NCBI RefSeq assembly: GCF_007995065.1
Contig: NZ_VOQR01000001.1
Coordinates: forward strand, 375,001-439,000
Origin: Sphingomonas ginsenosidivorax
GTDB taxonomy: Bacteria > Pseudomonadota > Alphaproteobacteria > Sphingomonadales > Sphingomonadaceae
DNA length: 64,000 bases
Direction: 5' to 3'
Positions 55,934-64,000 of this stretch are shown here, one piece after another. Within the stretch, counting starts at the first letter, position 1. Every line of letters starts with the position of its first letter. The notes under the pieces were generated by a model. The model saw nothing but the letters and a program-made list of their open reading frames with translations, had not been told where the DNA came from and searched no databases. Position numbers and translations under genes: made by a program.

Positions 55934-57292
55934 ATGCGCTATCTGCCCCTGACCCCATCCGACCGGTCCGAGATGCTCGCCGTCATCGGCGCCCCCTCGA
56001 TCGACGCGCTGTTCGTCGACGTGCCCGAAGCCGCGCGCCTCGACGGCCCGATCCATGGCCTGCCGATGCACGCCTCCGAGATGGCGGTAGAGCGCCACAT
56101 GACCGCGCTGTCCCGGAAAAACATCGCGGCCAGTGACGGCCCGTTCTTCCTCGGCTGCGGCGCGTACAAGCATCACCTCCCCGCCAGCGTCGATCACCTG
56201 ATCCAGCGCGGCGAGTTCCTGACCGCCTACACGCCCTACCAGCCGGAAATCGCGCAGGGCACGCTGCAGATGCTGTTCGAGTTCCAGACTCAGGTCGCGC
56301 GGCTGCTCGGCACCGACGTCGCCAACGCGTCGATCTACGACGGCTCGACCGCGTGCTGGGAAGCGATCGGCATGGCGCGCCGCGTGACCAAGCGGGGCAG
56401 GGCGATCCTGTCGGGCGGGCTCCACCCGCATTATGTCTCTGTCGCGAAGACGATGGCGAAGTTCACCGGCGACGTGCTCGAAACGTCGGCGCCGACGCTG
56501 ACCGCCGAGACCGATATCGACGCGCTGATCGCCGCGATCGACGACACGACGTCGTGCGTCGTCGTCCAGTATCCCGACATCCTCGGCCGTATCGCCGACC
56601 TGCGTCCGCTGGCGGATGCGTGCCACGCAAAGAAGGCGCTGCTGATCGCGGTCGTCACCGAGCCGGTGGCGCTCGGCGCGATCACCTCGCCCGGCGAGAT
56701 GGACGCGGACATCGTCGTCGGCGAGGGCCAGTCGCTCGGCGTCGGCCTACAGTTCGGCGGCCCCTATGTCGGCCTGTTCGGCTGCAAGGACAAATATGTC
56801 CGCCAGATGCCGGGCCGGCTCTGCGGCGAGACCGTCGACGCCGATGGCCGCCGCGGCTTCGTGCTGACGCTGTCGACGCGCGAGCAGCATATCCGCCGCG
56901 AGAAGGCGACGAGCAACATCTGCACCAATTCGGGGCTCTGCGCGCTCGCCTTCTCGATCCACATGACGCTGCTCGGTGAGGCTGGCCTGCGCCGGTTGGC
57001 CGGGATCAACCATGCGGGTGCGGTCCATGCCGCGCGGCGCCTCGCGAAGGTGCCGGGCGTCGAGCTGGTCAACACGCATTTCTTCAACGAATTCACGCTG
57101 AAGCTGCCGACCGAGGCGCGCCCGATCGTCCGCCAGCTGGCCGACCGCGGAATCCTCGCCGGCGTGTCGCTCGGCCGGCTCTATCCGGGCCAGGACGACC
57201 TTGCCAACGGGCTGGTCGTCGCCGTCACCGAAACCACGTCCGCGGAGGACGTCGAGACGCTTGCCGCCGCACTCGAGGAGATCCTGGCATGA
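55934..57292 (+). CDS. gcvPA: Glycine dehydrogenase (P protein) subunit 1
   Basis: 452 residues. N-terminal half of the split P protein that decarboxylates glycine with PLP and loads GcvH. Motifs: [99 protein letters not shown] at 55934 has AGAAGGA 7 bases upstream. It overlaps gcvPB by 4 bp (ATGA). Confidence 0.95.
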   Translation: MRYLPLTPSDRSEMLAVIGAPSIDALFVDVPEAARLDGPIHGLPMHASEMAVERHMTALSRKNIAASDGPFFLGCGAYKHHLPASVDHLIQRGEFLTAYTPYQPEIAQGTLQMLFEFQTQVARLLGTDVANASIYDGSTACWEAIGMARRVTKRGRAILSGGLHPHYVSVAKTMAKFTGDVLETSAPTLTAETDIDALIAAIDDTTSCVVVQYPDILGRIADLRPLADACHAKKALLIAVVTEPVALGAITSPGEMDADIVVGEGQSLGVGLQFGGPYVGLFGCKDKYVRQMPGRLCGETVDADGRRGFVLTLSTREQHIRREKATSNICTNSGLCALAFSIHMTLLGEAGLRRLAGINHAGAVHAARRLAKVPGVELVNTHFFNEFTLKLPTEARPIVRQLADRGILAGVSLGRLYPGQDDLANGLVVAVTETTSAEDVETLAAALEEILA

Positions 57293-58863
57293 GCATCAAC
57301 CAGAGCGGCTGGCGTCCGACCGCGCCCGAAGCCAAGTCGGGCAACGTCCCCGCTAGCGTCACCGGCAACAAGGCGCTGATGCTCGAGGAAGCGCTGATCT
57401 TCGAGATTGGTGATGCCAGGACCACCGGGGTCGATTTCGCCGAGGGCGACGTCGCGCACGACATGCTCGGCGACCTGACCCGAAAGGCGCCGATCGGGCT
57501 GCCCGGCCTGTCCGAGCCCGAGACCGTTCGCCACTACACGCGCCTGTCGCGCCAGAACTACGGCATCGACCTCGGCTTCTTCCCGCTCGGTTCGTGCACG
57601 ATGAAGCACAACCCGCGCCTCAACGAGAAGATGGCGCGGCTGCCCGGCTTCTCCGACGTCCATCCGCTCCAGCCGGTCGACACGGTGCAGGGCGCGTTGG
57701 AGGTCATCCACCAGCTCGCGCACTGGCTCGTCACGCTCACCGGCATGACCAGCGTCGCGATGAGCCCCAAGGCCGGCGCGCACGGCGAGCTGTGCGGCAT
57801 CCTCGCGATCCGAGCCGCGCTCGAAGCAAAGGGCGAGGGCGCGCGGAAGGTCATCCTCGTCCCCGAATCGGCGCACGGCACCAACCCCGCGACCGCGGCG
57901 TTCGCCGGCTACAGCGTCGAGGACATCCCCGCGACCGCCGAAGGCCGCGTGGACACCGCGGCGCTGAAGGCGCGGCTCGGGCCCGACGTCGCGGGCGTGA
58001 TGATCACCAATCCCAACACCTGCGGGCTGTTCGAGCGCGACATGCGCGAGATTTCGGACGCGGTGCATGCGGCGGGCGGCTTCGTCTATTGCGACGGCGC
58101 CAACTTCAACGCGATCGTCGGTCGCGTGCGGCCGGGCGATCTCGGCATCGACGCGATGCACATCAACCTGCACAAGACCTTCTCGACGCCGCATGGCGGC
58201 GGCGGTCCGGGGTCGGGTCCGGTGGTGTTCTCCGCCGCGCTCACGCCGTTCGCACCGCTTCCCTTCGTCGAGAAGCAGGGTGACCATTTTGCGCTGATCG
58301 AGGAAGAGACCGCGGGCGAGCATCACGCCGGCAGCTTCGGCCGGATGGTCGCGTTCCACGGCCAGATGGGCATGTTCACGCGCGCACTGACCTACATCCT
58401 CAGCCACGGCGCCGACGGCCTGCGCCAGGTCGCCGAGGATGCGGTGCTCAACGCCAACTACATCCTGCGCAGCCTCGACGACACGCTCGACGCGCCGTTC
58501 GGTCCGTCGGGGCCGTGCATGCACGAAGCGCTGTTCTCGGACGCCGGCCTCGCCGAGGGCTTCTCGACGATCGACATCGCCAAGGGGCTGATCGACGAGG
58601 GCTATCACCCGATGACGATGTACTTCCCGCTCGTCGTCCACGGCGCGATGCTGGTCGAGCCGACCGAGACCGAATCGAAGGCGGCGCTCGACCAGTTCAT
58701 TGCAGCCCTCCGCTCGGTCGCCGAACGCGCCAAGGCCGGTGACGCCGCGCTCAAGTCGGCGCCGCACTTCGCGCCGCGCTCGCGGCTGGACGAGACGCTG
58801 GCGGCGCGCAAGCCGGTCCTAGTCTGGAAGGATACCGCTCCGCTCGCGCAAGCCGCGGAGTAA
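57289..58863 (+). CDS. gcvPB: Glycine dehydrogenase (P protein) subunit 2
   Basis: 524 residues. C-terminal half with the PLP lysine K296 in [21 protein letters not shown]. Other motifs: [68 protein letters not shown] overlap with gcvPA ensures equal amounts of the two halves. Confidence 0.95.
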   Translation: MSINQSGWRPTAPEAKSGNVPASVTGNKALMLEEALIFEIGDARTTGVDFAEGDVAHDMLGDLTRKAPIGLPGLSEPETVRHYTRLSRQNYGIDLGFFPLGSCTMKHNPRLNEKMARLPGFSDVHPLQPVDTVQGALEVIHQLAHWLVTLTGMTSVAMSPKAGAHGELCGILAIRAALEAKGEGARKVILVPESAHGTNPATAAFAGYSVEDIPATAEGRVDTAALKARLGPDVAGVMITNPNTCGLFERDMREISDAVHAAGGFVYCDGANFNAIVGRVRPGDLGIDAMHINLHKTFSTPHGGGGPGSGPVVFSAALTPFAPLPFVEKQGDHFALIEEETAGEHHAGSFGRMVAFHGQMGMFTRALTYILSHGADGLRQVAEDAVLNANYILRSLDDTLDAPFGPSGPCMHEALFSDAGLAEGFSTIDIAKGLIDEGYHPMTMYFPLVVHGAMLVEPTETESKAALDQFIAALRSVAERAKAGDAALKSAPHFAPRSRLDETLAARKPVLVWKDTAPLAQAAE

Positions 58864-58878
58864 GGGACTTCCCCCCTT

Positions 58879-58964
58879 CCGTCATCCCGGGCTTGTCCCG
58901 GGATCCAGGGTTACAGGCGCTGTCCTGCGTGGCGCCGGATCCCGGGACGAGCCCGGGATGACGG
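58879..58964. repeat. Palindromic element, CATSCCGGG family
   Basis: Left end CATCCCGGGCTTGTCCCGGG, right end CCCGGGACGAGCCCGGGATG then ACGG. It follows gcvPB and could end the operon transcript. Confidence 0.84.
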
Positions 58965-58986
58965 GGAGGGCGCGCCACGCAAACCG

Positions 58987-59880
58987 TCAGGCAATCGCCT
59001 GTTCGGTTTCGTCCTGCCGGCGCACATGCTCGCGCCACACGATGTAGAGGCCGCTCGCGACGATGACCGGCGCGCCCACCCACGTCGCCTGCGCGGGCAG
59101 CGTGTCGAACACCAGCCAGCCGAGCAGCGTCGCCCAGAGCAGGCTCGAATAATCCATCGGCACCACGACCGACACCGGCCCCAGCCGCAGCGACGTCGTC
59201 ATCGCGATCTGTGCGAGGCCGCCGAGGATCCCGACCCCTGCCAGGCAGGCCCATGTCACCGCGTCATGCGGCTGCACGGCGCGCGCATAGACCAGCGACA
59301 GCGGCACCAGCGACAGCGCCGAGAACCAGAACACCGTGGTCAGCGCGCTTTCGGTCTTGCCGATCTGGCGCAACAGGATCGACACGCTCGCCGTCCCGAA
59401 CGCCCCCGCCAGCGCGCAGCCGGCACCCCAGAGCGGAAAATGCTCGCCGCCGGGCTGCGCGACGATCAGCACGCCTGCAAACCCCGCCCCGACGGCTGCC
59501 CAGCGATGCCAGCCGGTCGGCTCGCGCAGCACCAGCGCCCCCAGGATCGTCGCGAACACCGGCACCGTGAACCCGATCGTCGTCGCCTCGGCGAGCGGGA
59601 GTGCGACGATCCCGTTGAAGGTGAACGCCATCGCCGAGAGTCCGACGACTGCGCGGACGATGTGCGCGGGCAGCCGCTTCGTCGCGATCGACGGCAGGCC
59701 GGGGCCTGCGGCGATCACGCCCGATACCAGCACGCACGCGCCGAACTGGCGGAAGAACAGGATCTCCGACACGCTCGCGCCGTGGTGCTCGGCCAGCTTG
59801 ATAGCGGTGTTCATCAGCGCGAAGATCACCACCGATAGAAGCCGCATGCCGATGGCGGGAAGGATGCGGTCGGTGGACAT
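58987..59880 (-). CDS. DMT-superfamily (EamA) transporter
   Basis: 297 residues, ten predicted membrane helices in two EamA repeats. RLLSVVIFALMNTAIKLAE begins the first, FNGIVALPLAEATTIGFTVPVFATILGALVLREP is the conserved end of the first, and LGPVSVVVPMDYSSLLWATLLGWLVFDTLP ends the second. Such proteins export amino acids or other metabolites; substrate unknown. ATG at 59880. Confidence 0.87.
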   Translation of the reverse strand: MSTDRILPAIGMRLLSVVIFALMNTAIKLAEHHGASVSEILFFRQFGACVLVSGVIAAGPGLPSIATKRLPAHIVRAVVGLSAMAFTFNGIVALPLAEATTIGFTVPVFATILGALVLREPTGWHRWAAVGAGFAGVLIVAQPGGEHFPLWGAGCALAGAFGTASVSILLRQIGKTESALTTVFWFSALSLVPLSLVYARAVQPHDAVTWACLAGVGILGGLAQIAMTTSLRLGPVSVVVPMDYSSLLWATLLGWLVFDTLPAQATWVGAPVIVASGLYIVWREHVRRQDETEQAIA

Positions 59881-59925
59881 GGGGGGCGTCTACGCAAACA
59901 CGCGCCGCCGTCCCACCCGAAACAT

Positions 59926-60008
59926 CCGTCATCCTGACGAAAGTCAGGACCCAGGGTACCAAGCGCGGCATCCGTGGCTCTGGATCCTGACTTTCGTCAG
60001 GATGACGG
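59926..60008. repeat. Palindromic element, CATCCTGACG family
   Basis: Left end CATCCTGACGAAAGTCAGGA, right end CTGACTTTCGTCAGGATGAC. It lies between the transporter gene (divergent) and proS. Confidence 0.84.
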
Positions 60009-60060
60009 GAGGCTTGCTGGGTGGGGTGACGAAGCGCCGCGTTCGCGATAAGCGCACCCC

Positions 60061-61596
60061 ATGATAAAGCGCGCACTCAACGTCACCCGCGAGGCGGACT
60101 TCTCCGCCTGGTACCAGGCCGTCATCTCGGAAGCCGACCTCGCCGAGGAATCGGGCGTCCGCGGCTGCATGGTCATCCGCCCCTGGGGCTATGGCATCTG
60201 GGAGCGCATCCAGCGGCTGCTCGACGACCGGATCAAGGCGACCGGCCACGAGAACTGCTATTTCCCGCTCTTCATCCCGCTCTCCTACTTCGAGAAGGAG
60301 GCCGAGCATGTCGAGGGCTTCGCCAAGGAAATGGCGGTGGTCACGCACCACCGGCTGAAGGCCGACGGCTATGGCCGGCTCGTCCCCGATCCCGAAGCCA
60401 AGCTCGAGGAGCCGCTGGTCGTGCGGCCCACGTCCGAGATGGTGATCGGCGCCGCGTTCGCGCGCTGGGTGCAGTCGTGGCGCGACCTGCCCGTGCTGAT
60501 CAACCAATGGGCCAACGTCGTCCGCTGGGAAATGCGCACGCGCATGTTCCTGCGCACCAGCGAGTTCCTCTGGCAGGAGGGCCACACCGCGCACGCGACC
60601 GCCGACGAGGCGCGCGACGAGACATTGAAGATGCTCGAAGTGTACCGCGACTTCGCCGAGACCTGTCTCGGCCTTCACGTCATCGCCGGCGAGAAGCCCG
60701 AGAACGAGCGCTTCCCCGGTGCGGTCTCGACCTATTCGATCGAGGCGATGATGCAGGACGGCAAGGCGCTGCAGGCGGGCACCTCGCACTTCCTCGGCAC
60801 CAACTTCGCGTCTGCACAGAACATCCGCTTCCAGAACGCGGCGGGCGAGTTCGAGCTCGCCAACACGACAAGCTGGGGCGTTTCGACGCGGATGATCGGC
60901 GGCGTCATCATGGTGCACGGCGACGACGACGGTCTGCGCGTGCCGCCGATGATCGCGCCGTGGCAGGTCGTGATCGTGCCGATGTTGCGCGACAATCCCG
61001 ACGACGCCGCGATCGTCGACTATTGCAAGGCGCTCCAGGCCGATCTCGCCAAGCAGTCCGCGCTCGGCGAGCCGGTCCGCGCGCTGCTCGACCTCAAGCC
61101 CGCCAAGGCCGCGACCAAGCGCTGGGGCTGGGTCAAGAAGGGCGCGCCGATCGTCATCGAGGTCGGCGGCCGCGACGTCGCCGGCGCCAACGTCTCGGTC
61201 ATCCGCCGCGACCGGCTCTACCGCGAGGACGGCAAGCTCGACAGCGCCGTCACCGCGCGGGACGCGTTCGTCGACGCGGTCTCGGCCACGCTGGCGGATA
61301 TCCAGACCGGGCTGCACGTCGAATCGATGGACCGCCTCAAGGCCAACATCGTCCCCGTCACCGAGTTCGCCGAGCTGGAAACGCACTTCGCCGACAGCGT
61401 GAAGAACCCCGGCTGGGTCGACGTCCGCTGGTCCAAGCCGACCGGCGCTGCACTCGACACGGTCGTCGAGCGGTTGAAGGCGCTGAAACTGACGATCCGC
61501 AACGCTCCGCTCGGCCAGAGCGGTGCCGATCACGGCCTGTGCATCTTCACCGGCGAACCTGCGGTCGAACGCGTCCTGATCGGCCGCGCCTATTGA
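60061..61596 (+). CDS. proS: Prolyl-tRNA synthetase, type 3 (archaeal/eukaryotic-like)
   Basis: 511 residues. Charges tRNA-Pro. Motif 1 region MVIRPWGYGIWERIQ, LVVRPTSEMVIG, motif 2 RWEMRTRMFLRTSEFLWQEGHTAHAT and motif 3 MIGGVIMVHGDDDGLRVPPMIAP. The order and the long C-terminal domain after an anticodon-binding part, together with absence of the bacterial INS editing insertion, mark the archaeal/eukaryotic type rather than the bacterial ProRS. ATG at 60061 has GATAAG upstream. It converges with the glycosyltransferase gene. Confidence 0.93.
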   Translation: MIKRALNVTREADFSAWYQAVISEADLAEESGVRGCMVIRPWGYGIWERIQRLLDDRIKATGHENCYFPLFIPLSYFEKEAEHVEGFAKEMAVVTHHRLKADGYGRLVPDPEAKLEEPLVVRPTSEMVIGAAFARWVQSWRDLPVLINQWANVVRWEMRTRMFLRTSEFLWQEGHTAHATADEARDETLKMLEVYRDFAETCLGLHVIAGEKPENERFPGAVSTYSIEAMMQDGKALQAGTSHFLGTNFASAQNIRFQNAAGEFELANTTSWGVSTRMIGGVIMVHGDDDGLRVPPMIAPWQVVIVPMLRDNPDDAAIVDYCKALQADLAKQSALGEPVRALLDLKPAKAATKRWGWVKKGAPIVIEVGGRDVAGANVSVIRRDRLYREDGKLDSAVTARDAFVDAVSATLADIQTGLHVESMDRLKANIVPVTEFAELETHFADSVKNPGWVDVRWSKPTGAALDTVVERLKALKLTIRNAPLGQSGADHGLCIFTGEPAVERVLIGRAY

Positions 61597-61617
61597 TCCG
61601 GCGGGTCGTCCGCCGAC

Positions 61618-62616
61618 TTAATCAGCCAGGCGGACGACCTCGACCGGCTCCGCGCGGAACCCCAGGGTCGCCGTCCCCTGGATCGGCCCCGCGACGTCGG
61701 CGACGATGTACAGCGGCCGCCGCTTCGATTCGACGTACAGCCGGCCGATATATTCGCCGATCATCCCCAGCACGAACATCTGCACCGCGCCCAACAGCAC
61801 GACGACCAGCATCGTCGAAGTCCAGCCCTGCACCGCGCTGCCGGTGAGGAACCCGAACGCGATATAGACCAGCAGCAGCACCGACGCCGCGGTCAGCGCC
61901 AGCCCGACATGGCTCGCGAACCGCAGCGGCGCGGTCGAAAAACCGGTAACCGCGTCGAACGCCAGCCGGATCATCTTGGCGAGCGGATAGTTCGTCTCGC
62001 CCGCATGCCGCTCGGCGCGGTCATAGGGGAACGGCACCTGGCGAAACCCGATCCACGCCACCATCCCGCGAATGAACCGTGCCTGTTCGGGCAAGCTCAG
62101 GAACGCATCCAGCGCACGCCGGCTCATCAGCCGGAAATCGCCGGTGTCGAGCGGAATCGGCGTCTCGGTCATCCGCGTCAGCAGGCGATAGAACGCCGCC
62201 GCGGTCGCCTTCTTGAACAAGGTCTCGCCCGCGCGCTGGCGGCGTACCGCATAGACCACGTCGGCGCTCTGCGCCGCCATCGCCGCGCGCATCTCGGCCA
62301 GCAGTTCGGGCGGGTCCTGCAGGTCGGCGTCGATGATCAGGATCTGCTCGCCCGCGCACAGGTCGAGGCCCGCGGTCAGCGCGAGCTGATGGCCATGGTT
62401 GCGCGACAGGTTGATCGCGACCAGCCGGGGATCGGCGGCGGCGAGCCGCTGCATCGCGCCCCAGCTGTCGTCGCGCGATCCGTCGTTGATCAGCACGATC
62501 TCGTAATCCTCGCCGACCGCGGCCTTCGCCGCACCGGAGATACGGGCATGCAGGATGTCGAGGCACGCGGCCTCGTTATAGCAGGGGACGACGACGGACA
62601 GCGCGGGACGGATCAT
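61618..62616 (-). CDS. Family 2 glycosyltransferase, DPM1/ArnC-like
   Basis: 332 residues. GT-A fold: SVVVPCYNEAACLDILHARI, INDGSRDDSW, DADLQDPPELLAEM with the DxD-like metal site, FYRLLTRMTETPIPLDTGDFRLMSRRALDAF, and two C-terminal membrane helices (VGLALTAASVLLLVYIAFGFL, TMLVVVLLGAVQMFVLGMIGEYIGRLY). Probably transfers a sugar to undecaprenyl phosphate or another lipid in the envelope. Convergent with proS. Confidence 0.9.
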   Translation of the reverse strand: MIRPALSVVVPCYNEAACLDILHARISGAAKAAVGEDYEIVLINDGSRDDSWGAMQRLAAADPRLVAINLSRNHGHQLALTAGLDLCAGEQILIIDADLQDPPELLAEMRAAMAAQSADVVYAVRRQRAGETLFKKATAAAFYRLLTRMTETPIPLDTGDFRLMSRRALDAFLSLPEQARFIRGMVAWIGFRQVPFPYDRAERHAGETNYPLAKMIRLAFDAVTGFSTAPLRFASHVGLALTAASVLLLVYIAFGFLTGSAVQGWTSTMLVVVLLGAVQMFVLGMIGEYIGRLYVESKRRPLYIVADVAGPIQGTATLGFRAEPVEVVRLAD

Positions 62617-62702
62617 CGGCCCCGTCTAGGGTCGCGGAGCGCCAGCCGCAACGGGCGACCGCACCCTTCCCGGTGACGGGCGAAATGCGATAGGGGCGGG
62701 GG

Positions 62703-63446
62703 ATGAGCGAGACCACACCGAGCCCCCAGCCCAAACCGCGCCCCAACCTGGCCTATCATCACACCCCCGGGACCGGCCCGACGATCGTGTTCCTGTCGGG
62801 CTATGGCTCCGACATGACCGGCACAAAGGCGGTCACACTCGAAGCCTGGGCCAAGGCGCAGGGCCGCGCCTTCCTCCGCTTCGACTATGGCGGCTGCGGC
62901 CAGAGCGAGGGTGCGTTCGAGGACCAGACGCTGGCGGACTGGCGCGACGACGTGCTCGCGATGCTCGACGCGCTGGTCGAGGGCCCGGCGCTGCTCGTCG
63001 GTTCGTCGCTCGGCGGCTGGCTGATGCTGCTGGTCGCGAAGGCGCACCCCGACAAGGTCGCCGGCCTGGTCGGCATCGCGCCCGCGCCCGACTTCACCGA
63101 TTGGGGCTTCACCACCGAGGAGAAGATGACGCTGCTGAGCGACGGCCGGCTCGAACGCGTCAGCAAATACGGGCCCGAACCCGTCGTCTATACCCGCGGC
63201 TTCTGGTCGTCGGGCGAGGCGAACCGGCTGATGTTCGGCGAGATCGCGGTGACCTGCCCGGTCCGGCTGGTGCAGGGGCAGCGCGATCCCGACGTGCCCT
63301 GGGCGCGGACCGCGCGGCTCGCCGAGCTGCTGCGTTCAGCCGATGTGCAGACGGTGCTGGTCAAGGACGGCGACCACCGCCTGTCGCGCGATACCGACAT
63401 CGCGCTGATCATCCGCGCGGTCGAGGATGTGATCGCCGCCCTATGA
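62703..63446 (+). CDS. Alpha/beta hydrolase
   Basis: 247 residues. Family motifs VFLSGYGSDMTGTKA, RFDYGGCGQSEGAFEDQTL, nucleophile elbow VGSSLGGWLML, RLVQGQRDPDVPW and DGDHRLSRDTD with catalytic Asp and His. Substrate unknown. Stop overlaps the next gene by 4 bp (ATGA). Confidence 0.88.
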   Translation: MSETTPSPQPKPRPNLAYHHTPGTGPTIVFLSGYGSDMTGTKAVTLEAWAKAQGRAFLRFDYGGCGQSEGAFEDQTLADWRDDVLAMLDALVEGPALLVGSSLGGWLMLLVAKAHPDKVAGLVGIAPAPDFTDWGFTTEEKMTLLSDGRLERVSKYGPEPVVYTRGFWSSGEANRLMFGEIAVTCPVRLVQGQRDPDVPWARTARLAELLRSADVQTVLVKDGDHRLSRDTDIALIIRAVEDVIAAL

Positions 63447-64000
63447 TGTTGTTTGTCCTCGCTCTCGCCGCCGCACAGGCCGGCCCTGCCGACGCGGCGG
63501 TCGATCGCTTTGACCGCTGCGCTGCGACCGCCGAGCGCGACCCCGCCGCCGCACGCGTGGAAGCCGGGCGCTGGCAGGCGTCGGGCGGCGGCCATTATGC
63601 GCGCGCCTGCGCCGGGCTTGCGCTGTCGACTGAGCGCAACTGGTCGGCGGCGGCGGCCGAGTTCGAGGCGGCGGCGCGCGCCGCGCAGGTCGCGCGCAAC
63701 GTCCGCAGCGCGACCTATTGGGCGCAGGCCGGCAACGCCTGGCTCGCCGCGGGCGACTCGATAAAGGCGCGCACCGCGCTCGATTCGGCGCTGACCTCGG
63801 GGACGCTCAAGGGGCTCGCACTCGGCGAGGCGCAGCTTGACCATGCGCGGGCGCTGGTTGCGGGCGGCGAGCTCGACGCCGCGCGGACCGACATCGACCT
63901 CGCGTTGACAACCGCAGCCGACGATCCGCTCGCCTGGCTGCTCTCAGCGACGCTGGCGCGCCGGTCGGGCGACCTGCGGCGCGCGAAGACCGACATCGCC
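63443..64000 (+). CDS. TPR-like exported protein (5' part, runs off the window)
   Basis: 186 residues visible, open to the window edge. Short signal peptide (MMLFVLALAAAQAG), then TPR-like helical pairs: RWQASGGGHYARACAGLALST, WSAAAAEFEAAARAAQ, YWAQAGNAWLAAGDSIKARTALDSAL, LDHARALVAGGELDAARTDIDLAL. Function unknown; start overlaps the hydrolase stop (ATGA), so it belongs with it in one operon. Confidence 0.78.
   Translation, partial: MMLFVLALAAAQAGPADAAVDRFDRCAATAERDPAAARVEAGRWQASGGGHYARACAGLALSTERNWSAAAAEFEAAARAAQVARNVRSATYWAQAGNAWLAAGDSIKARTALDSALTSGTLKGLALGEAQLDHARALVAGGELDAARTDIDLALTTAADDPLAWLLSATLARRSGDLRRAKTDIA

Overview
The window is a 64 kb stretch of high-GC chromosomal DNA, most likely from a Sphingomonas-type alphaproteobacterium (Sphingomonadaceae). 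The gene content supports this: a TonB-dependent receptor end, an alphaproteobacterial cytochrome bc1 operon (petABC), L25 with an acidic tail, split glycyl-tRNA synthetase, pyruvate phosphate dikinase, a Caulobacter-type cpa/tad pilus cluster, and a gcvT-gcvH-gcvPA-gcvPB operon behind a tandem glycine riboswitch. Almost everything reads as housekeeping backbone. I saw no transposase, integrase, prophage, CRISPR array, rRNA or tRNA gene. The assignment to genus is inference from gene content, not from a marker gene.

Layout: 0-3.2 kb, a TonB receptor tail followed by two TPR fusion enzymes (an Asp/Asn-type hydroxylase and a sulfotransferase); 3.3-8.5 kb, a two-component pair, an EF-hand protein, a thioesterase/GST pair and an outer-membrane barrel; 8.7-16.3 kb, parE, a BrnT/BrnA toxin-antitoxin pair, argD-argF, hslO and queC-queE; 16.4-22.1 kb, small secreted proteins, lipB, two membrane proteins, hemF and trmL; 22.2-26 kb, the bc1 operon and a Gly/Tyr-rich lipoprotein; 26-29.8 kb, a MaoC protein, a nucleotide-pyrophosphatase-like lipoprotein and a Met/His-rich pair that looks copper-related; 29.8-34.2 kb, rplY, pth, a 2OG-oxygenase-like gene and ychF, then a TraB/GumN protein; 34.3-40.7 kb, glyQ, glyS and ppdK; 40.8-48.4 kb, the tad/cpa cluster; 48.4-53.8 kb, a hydrolase/oxidoreductase pair, a YegP-like small protein, ispH-thrB-rnhA and a lipoprotein; 53.8-58.9 kb, the glycine cleavage operon; 58.9-64 kb, a DMT transporter, proS, a glycosyltransferase, a hydrolase and a truncated TPR protein.

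The strongest unexplained signal is a population of short palindromic elements (about 60-130 bp, several sequence families). At least fourteen sit between genes, and two more lie in frame inside the essential glyS gene, where they add roughly 34 and 30 residues. Between those two insertions, glyS also carries a 300-350 bp patch of much lower GC than its surroundings, and the glyQ-glyS gap itself is built of three palindromic elements. A second point is a 2OG-Fe(II)-oxygenase-like gene translationally coupled to pth and followed by ychF in a translation-factor operon, which suggests hydroxylation of a translation component. The tad cluster lacks the cpaF ATPase and the pilin at the places they normally occupy.

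Coordinates include stop codons. Starts were chosen from ribosome-binding sites, gene overlaps and family N-termini; uncertain ones are flagged.
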